NCBI GenBank assembly: GCA_963767475.1
Contig: CAVYEI010000005.1
Location: 496,001-560,000 of the forward strand
Source of the DNA: WHSW01 sp963767475
GTDB taxonomy: Bacteria; Actinomycetota; Thermoleophilia; Solirubrobacterales; 70-9
Direction of reading: 5' to 3'
Length of the DNA: 64,000 nt
The notes beneath the pieces are model-generated. The model had not been told where the DNA came from. It searched no databases and saw only the letters and a program-made list of their open reading frames with translations. The position numbers and the translations under genes are program-made. This document shows, piece by piece, positions 8,590 to 15,699 of this stretch (position 1 is the first letter of the stretch; the number at the start of each line of letters is the position of its first letter).

Positions 8590-10539
8590 CTAGCGCGCCT
8601 CCGCCGCGTGGCGCGCGAACGCCGCCGCGAGCTGCTCGTCGGCGTGGATCACCCGCATCACCGCGTTGATCAGCGCCAGGTGCGTGAATGCCTGCGGGAA
8701 GTTGCCGAGGTGGCGGCTGTTTCGCGCATCGAGCTCCTCGGCGAAGAGGCCGAGCGGGCTGGCGTGGGCCAGCAGCCGCTCGCAGAGCGCCCGCGCGCGT
8801 CGCAGCTCCCCGATCTCGACCAGCGCCGAGACGAGCCAGAACGAGCAGATCAGGAAGCTGCCCTCCTCGCCGCTGAGCCCGTCATCGGTCTGCTCGACGC
8901 GGTAGCGGAGCACGAGCCCGTCCTCGGTCAGCTCGTCGGCGATCGCCAACACCGTGTTGCGAATCCGCGGATCGTCGGCGGGCAGGAAGCCGACCAGCGG
9001 CATCTGCAACAGCGAGGCGTCGAGCGCCACGGTGTCGTAGTGCTGGGTGAACACGCCGCGCTCATCGACTCCGTTGGCGCAGATGTCGGCGTGGATCTCG
9101 TCGGCGACCGCGCGCCAGCGGCGCTGCAGCTCGCGCTCCTCACGCAGCGCCGCGAGCCAGGCGCCGCGGTCGCAGGCGATCCAGCAGAAGAGCTTCGAGG
9201 CGGTGAAGTGCTGCGGCTCGCCGCGGACTTCCCAGATGCCGCTGTCGGGCTGGCGCCAGTGCGCGATCGCCTGCTCGACGAGGGCCTCGATCTTCGGCCA
9301 TACGCGCGCGTCGAGCTGATCGCGGGAGGTGGTGTGGACCGCGATCGCGTCGAGCAGCGAACCCCAGACGTCGTGCTGGCGCTGATCGTAGGCGCCGTTG
9401 CCGATCCGCACCGGGCTCGCGCCCTCGTATCCCTGCAGGTGGTCGAGGATCTGCTCGTCGAGACGCCGCTCGCCGCCGATCCCGTACATGATCTGCAGCT
9501 CGTCGCCGCCGCCGGCGACGTCGGTGACGAAGGCGAAGAAGTCGTTTGCCTCCCACTCGAAGCCGAGCGTGTTGAAGGCCCAGAGCGCGAAGGTCGAATC
9601 GCGCATCCACGAGTAGCGGTAGTCCCAGTTGCGCTCGCCCCCGGGCGTCTCGGGCAGCGAGGTCGTCGCCGCGGCGGCGAGCGCTCCGGTCGCTTGGTGG
9701 CTGAGGCCCTTGAGCGTCAGCGCCGAGCGCTGCAGATGCTCCCTCCAGGGGTGATCCGGGAACTCTCCCTGGTCGAGCCAGCGCTGCCAGTGGTGCGCGG
9801 TCCAGACCTGGCGCGCACAGGCGTCCTCGTAGTCGCGCGGGGGCTCGTGGTGGTTCCAGGAGAGCGCGCAGAAGGCGACCTCGCCCTCTCGCATCAGGTG
9901 CCGTGCGGTCGCGTGCGAGCCCTCGATGCCGAGCCGCAGGTCGGAGGTCAGCCGCAGCTCCACCTCGGCGCCATCGGCGTCGGCGACCGCCTCGCCGTAG
10001 CCGCCGCCGTCGTAGTCCCAGCGCGCGACGGTGCGGCCGTAGTCGAACATCGGGTTGCAGTCGAGAACGACCTGCACCTCGCCGTTGACGCAGCGGGCCG
10101 TGCGCAGCAGGACGTGCTCGGCCTCGTAGTCGGTGGGGGTGCGCCGGTGGGTCTGCGAGCGCTCGCTGCCGTGGTGCCAGGGGCCGATCAGCAGCGCGTC
10201 GCGGACGATCAGCCAACCGCCGCCGTCGACCACCCAGCTGGTCTCGACGACCATCGTCCCGGGCAGGTAGCGGCGCGCCGCCGGCACCTTTGCGTCGGCT
10301 GGGCCGAGACGGAAGCCGCCGGCGTCGCGGTCGAGGATCGCGCCGAACACGCTCGGCGAGTCCATACGGGGAAGGCACAGCCACTCCACGTTCCCGCTTG
10401 GTGCGACCAGCGCCGTGGTGTTGCAATCCGAGAGGAAGGCGTAGTCGGCGATCGGCGGGAAGGGGCTGAGACCGGGCGGCAGCTCGTGCTGGCGCGAGAG
10501 AGGCTCAACCGGGGTGTGCCGAAGCTCAGTTGCGGTCAT
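8590..10539 (-). CDS. GH15 family glycosidase (trehalase/glucoamylase type)
   Basis: 649 residues. The N-terminal beta domain (PIADYAFLSDCNTTALVAP, ~30-48) and an (alpha/alpha)6 catalytic barrel: NWDYRYSWMRDS (~300) with substrate-binding residues, and EEGSFLICSFW (~557) holding the catalytic-base Glu typical of GH15. No signal peptide, so it acts inside the cell. Relatives next to zwf in mycobacteria are trehalases; glucoamylase or isomaltase activity cannot be excluded. First gene of a six-gene minus-strand operon (to 4281). Its upstream region holds two copies of the TCAGGG-type dyad. Confidence 0.9.
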   Translation of the reverse strand: MTATELRHTPVEPLSRQHELPPGLSPFPPIADYAFLSDCNTTALVAPSGNVEWLCLPRMDSPSVFGAILDRDAGGFRLGPADAKVPAARRYLPGTMVVETSWVVDGGGWLIVRDALLIGPWHHGSERSQTHRRTPTDYEAEHVLLRTARCVNGEVQVVLDCNPMFDYGRTVARWDYDGGGYGEAVADADGAEVELRLTSDLRLGIEGSHATARHLMREGEVAFCALSWNHHEPPRDYEDACARQVWTAHHWQRWLDQGEFPDHPWREHLQRSALTLKGLSHQATGALAAAATTSLPETPGGERNWDYRYSWMRDSTFALWAFNTLGFEWEANDFFAFVTDVAGGGDELQIMYGIGGERRLDEQILDHLQGYEGASPVRIGNGAYDQRQHDVWGSLLDAIAVHTTSRDQLDARVWPKIEALVEQAIAHWRQPDSGIWEVRGEPQHFTASKLFCWIACDRGAWLAALREERELQRRWRAVADEIHADICANGVDERGVFTQHYDTVALDASLLQMPLVGFLPADDPRIRNTVLAIADELTEDGLVLRYRVEQTDDGLSGEEGSFLICSFWLVSALVEIGELRRARALCERLLAHASPLGLFAEELDARNSRHLGNFPQAFTHLALINAVMRVIHADEQLAAAFARHAAEAR

Positions 10540-10575
10540 GGGGCGAACCTACGCCCGGCCCTCCGCGCTCGAATC

Positions 10576-10592
10576 AGGGAGACCCCTAGTGA
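10576..10592 (-). promoter_or_regulatory. Degenerate TCAGGG-N5-CCTAGT dyad upstream of GH15
   Basis: Read on the plus strand TCAGGG-AGACC-CCTAGT; on the minus strand it begins ACTAGGGG, identical to the two repeats upstream of the MmpL gene at 18570. It lies about 37 bases upstream of the GH15 start, where an activator or promoter would be expected. Assigned by similarity to the other copies; no binding data. Confidence 0.4.
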
Positions 10593-10737
10593 GGCACCCA
10601 GTCGGCGTTCGAGCTCATCGAGCAGCGCCCGGTGCGCGCCCGCCATGCGGCGGCTCTCGGCCTGGATGCGGCGCAGCTCGTCTCTGGCGTCGGTCGGTTG
10701 CACACCGTGATCGTCGCCCGCGACCGCCGCGGCGCCA

Positions 10738-10754
10738 TCAGGGATCGACCCTGA
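10738..10754. promoter_or_regulatory. Perfect 17-bp dyad TCAGGG-N5-CCCTGA
   Basis: Perfect 6+5+6 inverted repeat (spacer ATCGA) just past the end of the LuxR-type regulator gene and about 200 bases upstream of the GH15 operon. On the minus strand it is preceded by a second inverted repeat, CCTGAAC/GTTCAGG at 10750-10768, and by CCAGGG about 21 bases away, the same spacing as upstream of the lipoprotein gene at 26680. GerE-type HTH proteins often bind such GGG/CCC dyads. Confidence 0.5.
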
Positions 10755-10763
10755 ACCGTGAGT

Positions 10764-13685
10764 TCAGGAACCCTGGTCTCGATCGGCGCGCTCGACGGCT
10801 CGTGCCACCTCGGCCCGGGAGGAGACGTCGAGTTTGCGAAACAGGTTGCGCATGTGGCTTTCGATTGTCTTCACGCTCAGGAACAGCTCGGCCGCGATCT
10901 GGGTGTTCGTCCTCCGGTCGACGACCAGGCGTGCGACCTCGAGCTCGCGCTCGGTGAGCGAGGCCACTCCGGTCGCGCCCGGCTCGCCCGCGCGCGTCTG
11001 GCGATGGATCCGGTTCCCGCGTTTTCTCAGCTCCTGCTCGGCGGCGTCGCGGTACCGAATCGCTCCGCATGCCTCGAGCTCGGCCGCCGCGCGCTTCAGC
11101 TCGGTCACCGCGGTCTCGCCGTCACCGGCCTCGGCGAGCGCCTCGCCCAGGAGGATGCGGGACAGCGAGGCTTCGATCACCGCGCCCGCTTTCTCGGCCG
11201 CCGCCGCAGAGGCACGCGCTCGCTCCACGGCGGCGTCCGCCTCCCCGCGGTCGAGGGCCGTGGCTGCGCGCGCTCGCGCCGACCAGCAGGTCGCCATCGG
11301 CAGGCCCAGGCGCTCGGCGATCGCCTCGGCGAGGGCAACTGCTTCGGCTGCCTCGTCCGCGTCGCCGAGCTCGAGTCGGCAGCGGGCCAGCAACTCGAGC
11401 GCCGCAATCCTCCACACACCCGGGATCAGCGGCAGACCGTCGCCACCTGCGCGCTCGATCAGGATCTCCACGGCGCCGGCCTGGTCCCCCGAGGCGTGCC
11501 GCGCAGAGGCCAGCGCGAACGCCGGATAGGCGGCGACGAAGCTCTGATCGAGCGCCCGGGTCAGCTCCACGGCCTCGGCGGCAGTCTCGCGCGCGGTGTC
11601 GAGGTCTCCGGCGGCGAGCGCCGCGCTCGAGCGGATGTGAAGGCGCCAGGCGAGATCCTGGACGTTGTCGGTGAGTCGCGCGGCTTCGATCGCTCCCTCG
11701 ATCAACGAGGTGGAGTCGGCGATTCTGCCGCGTACGAAGTAGGCCGTGGCCAGGGTCGGGATCAGGGTCGGGAACAGCTGCCCGGTTGCGCGCGCCACCG
11801 CAAGCGCACGTTCGGCGTGCGCCTCGCCCTCGTCGTAGCGGTCGAGGTAGATCTCGGCCGCCGCGAGATGGGCGGATGCGTCGATACTCGCCGCAAGGTC
11901 CCCGTCGGACATCGCCTCGATCAGCTCCGCCGCCTCCCCGCGGGCGGCCTCGGCCGCCTCGACCTCTCCGCCCCAGGCGCAGGCGAGGGTGAGCACGGCC
12001 GCCGCCATCGCGGTCAGCCGCCGCTCGCCCAGCGGCCTCGCGACTTCCAGCGCCTCCGCCGCCGCCTCTCGCATCGCCCCGAGATCGCCGCTAAAGAGGC
12101 CGTCGAAAGCGAGTACCACCCGCAGCGAGACCGCCTCCCGCCCCTGCGGGTCGGGAAGGTCTTGGAGCGCGGTCGTGATTCGATCGCGGGCCTCGCGGTA
12201 ACGGCCCAGCATGTGTTCGGTGCCGGCGCAACCGACCGTGAGCATGACCCGCATCTCGACGGCCGGCTCGGGAACGAGCGCAATGCTCTCGAGGAGGGCC
12301 TCGCGGCTCTCCTCGAGCCGGCCGGTCGCGGAGAGCGCCTGGGCGCGGGCGAGCAACAGCCCGACACGGTGCTCGGGCGGGGCGTCGTCGGGAAGCAGGC
12401 GGAGCGCGGCGCCGAGCCAGCGCGCGGCGCTCGCCGGCGCGCGGGTGGCCGCTGCCTGCGCGGCCTCGCAGAGCGCTTCGAAGGCGGCCGTATCGCCAGG
12501 GCGGGCGGCGTACTCGATGTGGTGCGCGCGGGTGGTCGCGGACGCGCCGCGCTCCGCAAGCGCCTCGGCGCAGCGCTCGTGCGCGCCGAGCACCCATCCG
12601 GCCGGGGCCCCTGCGTAGACCGCGCGGCGGACCAGCGGGTGGCGGAAGCGGAAACGGCGCGGGACGCGGGTTGGGCGGACCAGCTCGAGCTCGAGCAGCT
12701 CGTCGATCGCCACGATCGCCGCCGCCTCTTCGACCGCCGCCGCGGCGGTGGCGAGTTCGGGCTCGAACGGGTCCCCGGCAACAGCGGCGCCCTGAAGAAC
12801 GACACGAGTCGGCTCGGAGAGTCCGGCGATCTCCTCGCCGAGCGCGCGGACCACCGCCAGAGGGACCTCCAGATTCGCGAGCCCGAGGTCGCCCGCAGTA
12901 GCGATCCCCGCCGCCGGCTCGGATGAGCGGGCCAGCTGTTCGAGATAGAAGGGGTTGCCACCGGTCTCTTCGTAGAGGCGGTCGGCGGTCTCGGGACCGA
13001 CGTCCTGACCCAGAAGCGCCCCCGCCTCCTCCCGCCCCAAGACGCCGAGCTCGAGCGACGACAGCTGGCCCGCTCCTTCGGCGCGTTCGAGTGCGGTCGC
13101 GAGTCGCTCGGGGAGTTGGCGCGGCCTGGCGGCGACCACCATCAGAACGGCCGCCGACGGGGGACGCCGGAGCAGGGCGCCGACGAGGTCGACCGAGGCT
13201 GGATCCGCCCAGTGCACGTCATCCAGGAGCAGCAGCAGCGGCTTGGTGGCGGCGATCCGCTCGAGCAGCTCCCGAATCGCGCGATGCGTCCTGTAGCGCT
13301 CGTCCTGAAGCGATGGACCACCTCCGCGACCGAGGCCGGAGAGCGAGGGCAGCACCTGTGCCAGCTCGGCGGCGACATCGTCCTCGATCGTTTCCAGCCT
13401 GCCGGGATCGAGCCCGGCGACGTATTCGTCGAGGGCATCCACGAAGACCGCGAACGGGAGGTCGGATTCGAGCTCGGAGGCGCTGCCCGTGAGGACGATG
13501 CAGCCGCGCTCGTCGCCGCGCCTGCCCAGCTCCGCGAGCAGACGGGTCTTGCCGATCCCCGGCTCGCCGATCAGCGCCAGGGCGCTCGACTCTTTGCCTT
13601 TGAGCGCGGCCAACGCGGCGCTCAGGGAGTCGAGCTCCGCAGCGCGTCCGATCAGTGTTTCCGACAGGGTTGCCAGGCCGATCAC
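10764..13685 (-). CDS. LuxR-family ATPase regulator (LAL type) 1
   Basis: 973 residues, the usual size of large ATP-binding LuxR regulators (MalT-like STAND proteins). Walker A GEPGIGKT (~39-46), Walker B LLLLLDDVHWADPASV (~148-163), a central helical repeat region rich in Ala/Glu/Leu (TPR-like, ~400-880), and a C-terminal GerE HTH, LTERELEVARLVVDRRT through IESHMRNLFRKL (~907-965). Expected to bind ATP and an unknown inducer, then activate transcription. It is divergent from the small protein-MFS operon at 13790; the shared 104-base gap contains several TCAGGG repeats, suggesting it controls itself and the pump. Confidence 0.9.
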   Translation of the reverse strand: MIGLATLSETLIGRAAELDSLSAALAALKGKESSALALIGEPGIGKTRLLAELGRRGDERGCIVLTGSASELESDLPFAVFVDALDEYVAGLDPGRLETIEDDVAAELAQVLPSLSGLGRGGGPSLQDERYRTHRAIRELLERIAATKPLLLLLDDVHWADPASVDLVGALLRRPPSAAVLMVVAARPRQLPERLATALERAEGAGQLSSLELGVLGREEAGALLGQDVGPETADRLYEETGGNPFYLEQLARSSEPAAGIATAGDLGLANLEVPLAVVRALGEEIAGLSEPTRVVLQGAAVAGDPFEPELATAAAAVEEAAAIVAIDELLELELVRPTRVPRRFRFRHPLVRRAVYAGAPAGWVLGAHERCAEALAERGASATTRAHHIEYAARPGDTAAFEALCEAAQAAATRAPASAARWLGAALRLLPDDAPPEHRVGLLLARAQALSATGRLEESREALLESIALVPEPAVEMRVMLTVGCAGTEHMLGRYREARDRITTALQDLPDPQGREAVSLRVVLAFDGLFSGDLGAMREAAAEALEVARPLGERRLTAMAAAVLTLACAWGGEVEAAEAARGEAAELIEAMSDGDLAASIDASAHLAAAEIYLDRYDEGEAHAERALAVARATGQLFPTLIPTLATAYFVRGRIADSTSLIEGAIEAARLTDNVQDLAWRLHIRSSAALAAGDLDTARETAAEAVELTRALDQSFVAAYPAFALASARHASGDQAGAVEILIERAGGDGLPLIPGVWRIAALELLARCRLELGDADEAAEAVALAEAIAERLGLPMATCWSARARAATALDRGEADAAVERARASAAAAEKAGAVIEASLSRILLGEALAEAGDGETAVTELKRAAAELEACGAIRYRDAAEQELRKRGNRIHRQTRAGEPGATGVASLTERELEVARLVVDRRTNTQIAAELFLSVKTIESHMRNLFRKLDVSSRAEVARAVERADRDQGS

Positions 13686-13704
13686 CCTCGTGGGCGAGCA
13701 TATT

Positions 13705-13755
13705 CCAGGGTCGGATCAGGGGCGGATCGCGTCTGCAATCAGGGTAAGACCCCGA
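13705..13755. promoter_or_regulatory. Three CAGGG repeats with a TCAGGG-N5-CCCCGA dyad
   Basis: In the divergent gap, CCAGGG at 13705, TCAGGG at 13716 and TCAGGG at 13739 are spaced 11 and 23 bases apart, that is, on about the same helix face. The last one extends to TCAGGG-TAAGA-CCCCGA (13739-13755). Position between a LuxR-type regulator gene (minus) and the MFS operon (plus) fits an operator for that regulator (inference). Confidence 0.45.
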
Positions 13756-13789
13756 TGGCACGGCCCCGCCGCGCTGGGAGCCTGCGGAC

Positions 13790-14032
13790 ATGCCTCGCTA
13801 CCTGGTCCACCATCGCCACCACGCGCACGAGTGTGGCGTCGTGTTCCGCTCGTTCACCGGCCACGAGAGCCGGCTTCGCCATCAGGCGGCGCTTGCCTCG
13901 TGTGCCTCGGGTGGGCACGCAATCTGGTGGACCGTCGACGCCGCAACGGAGGCGGACGCAGTGGAGCTGCTGCCGTACTTCGTCGCCCAGCGCTCGACGG
14001 TAACTCGGGTCAGCGACGTGGAAATCCCCTGA
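13790..14032 (+). CDS. 80-residue protein, paralogue of the one at 21867
   Basis: MPRYLVHHRHHAHECGVVF starts a compact, Cys/His-containing protein that ends TRVSDVEIP. It aligns end to end without gaps with the 80-residue product at 21867-22109 (shared: MPxYLxH, H, EC, F, G-ES-LRH, C-GGH, W-V-A, LLP-FVA-R, VEIP). No membrane span or signal peptide. Probably an alpha-beta barrel-like small domain (inference from length and strand pattern). It lies 14 bases before the MFS pump gene, so it is co-transcribed with it. Function unknown. Confidence 0.75.
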   Translation: MPRYLVHHRHHAHECGVVFRSFTGHESRLRHQAALASCASGGHAIWWTVDAATEADAVELLPYFVAQRSTVTRVSDVEIP

Positions 14033-14046
14033 ACGAAGGAGAGGCC

Positions 14047-15612
14047 ATGCCCGCAAACCACGACACACAGACCGGGCTCTATCGCCGTCGCTGGCAGGCG
14101 CTGATCGTCCTGGCGCTCAGCCTGCTGGTGATCTCGGTCGACAACACGATCCTCAACGTCGCCCTGCCGACGATCCAGAAGGAGCTCGACACGACCTCGA
14201 GCGAATCTCAGTGGATCGTTGACAGCTACCTGCTCGTGTTCGCCGTCCTGTTGCTGATGGCCGGCAGCCTCGGCGACCGTTTCGGACGCAAGAAAGCGCT
14301 GTTCACCGGCCTGGCCATCTTCGGCTTCGGCTCGCTGATGGCGGCCACGGCCGACAGCTCGAGCGACCTGATTGCCTGGCGCGCCGTGATGGGCATCGGG
14401 GCCGCGGCGATCATGCCGACCACCCTCTCGATCATCACCAACATCTTCCCGAAGGAAGAGCGCGCCAAGGCGATCGCGATCTGGGCGGCGGTGGCGGGAA
14501 TGGGCATCGCGATCGGCCCGATCTCCGGCGGCTTCCTGATCGAGCACTTTGACTGGAGCGCGGTCTTCCTCGTCAACCTGCCGGTGGTCGCGTTCGGGCT
14601 GATCGCCGGCTACGTGTTGATCCCGGACTCGCGAGACCCGGAGTCGCCGCGACTGGATATCCCGGGCTTCGGCCTCTCGATCGCGGGCCTGACCGCGATC
14701 GTCTGGGGCTTGATCGAGGCGCCGGAGCGGGGCTGGACGAGCCCGACAATCCTGGGGGCGTTCGCCCTCGGAGCGACGACAATGGCCGCGCTGATCGCCT
14801 GGGAGCGTCGCTCCGATCACCCGATGATCGATGTCAGCGTATTTCGCAACCTACGGTTCAGCGCCGCGAGCGTCTCGGTGATGTTCGTCTTCTTCGCGCT
14901 GATGGGCGTCATGTACTTCCTTACCACCTACCTGCAGTCGGTGCTGGGATACACGGCGCTGGAGGCGGGCGTGCGGATGGCGCCGATCGCCGTTGGACTG
15001 ATCGTCGCCTCGAGGCTGTCGGTCGGACTCACCGAGCGTTTCGGCACCAAGGTCGTCGTCGCCGGGGGCCTGCTGCTGGTCGGGATCTCGCTCGGCGCGT
15101 TCACGGCGGTCGAGGTGAATACGCCGTACTTCAGCAAGGTGGCAGGCGCGCTCACGTTCATGGGCGTCGGCATGGGCTTCGCGATGGCGCCGGCAACCGA
15201 CGCGATCATGGGTTCGCTGCCGAAGGCGAAGGCGGGCATCGGCTCGGCGATGAACGACGTCGTCCGCGAGCTTGGCGGAACGCTCGGCGTCGCGGTGCTG
15301 GGAAGCATCGTCAGCACCACCTACGCGTCGAGCATCGACGACGCAACCTCGAGGCTGCCTGACGGCGCTGCCGAGGCCGCCAGCGACAGCGTCGGTGCAG
15401 CGCACGCAGTTGCCGCGGAGATGGGCGATGGCGGCGGCCAGCTGATCGCCAGCGCCAACCAGGCGTTCGTCGAGGCGATGACCACCTCAGCGAGCATCGC
15501 CGCGGGCGTCGCCCTCGCCGGGGCACTGTTGGCGGCGATCTACCTGCCGTCACGGGCTAAGGCGGAGCCCGTCCACGAGGACGGCGCCCGGCCCGAGGCG
15601 GCGGTCGCCTGA
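14047..15612 (+). CDS. MFS efflux transporter, DHA2 (EmrB/QacA) family
   Basis: 521 residues from the ATG at 14047, preceded by GAAGGAGAGG. About 14 membrane spans. Motif D-like SVDNTILNVALPTIQ (~28-42), motif A GDRFGRKKA (~77-85), and the antiporter motif C region AGMGIAIGPISGGFL mark a proton-driven drug exporter. The C-terminal tail is acidic and cytoplasmic. A longer in-frame extension upstream overlaps the 80-residue gene and is rejected. Likely controlled by the LuxR-type regulators on either side (context). Substrate unknown. Confidence 0.93.
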   Translation: MPANHDTQTGLYRRRWQALIVLALSLLVISVDNTILNVALPTIQKELDTTSSESQWIVDSYLLVFAVLLLMAGSLGDRFGRKKALFTGLAIFGFGSLMAATADSSSDLIAWRAVMGIGAAAIMPTTLSIITNIFPKEERAKAIAIWAAVAGMGIAIGPISGGFLIEHFDWSAVFLVNLPVVAFGLIAGYVLIPDSRDPESPRLDIPGFGLSIAGLTAIVWGLIEAPERGWTSPTILGAFALGATTMAALIAWERRSDHPMIDVSVFRNLRFSAASVSVMFVFFALMGVMYFLTTYLQSVLGYTALEAGVRMAPIAVGLIVASRLSVGLTERFGTKVVVAGGLLLVGISLGAFTAVEVNTPYFSKVAGALTFMGVGMGFAMAPATDAIMGSLPKAKAGIGSAMNDVVRELGGTLGVAVLGSIVSTTYASSIDDATSRLPDGAAEAASDSVGAAHAVAAEMGDGGGQLIASANQAFVEAMTTSASIAAGVALAGALLAAIYLPSRAKAEPVHEDGARPEAAVA

Positions 15613-15639
15613 GCGGGAACCAAGCCCATCCATGGACAA

Positions 15640-15670
15640 CGGCCCGGGCGCTCGGCGAGCGTCCGGGCCG
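15640..15670 (+). terminator. Stem-loop terminator after MFS gene
   Basis: CGGCCCGG and CCGGGCCG arms with an inner CGCT/AGCG stem (one mismatch) and a 5-base loop, 28 bases after the pump stop. No T-run follows, as is common in high-G+C actinobacteria. Confidence 0.6.
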
Positions 15671-15699
15671 AGGAGGTCCTGGGCGATTACGATCCGCCG

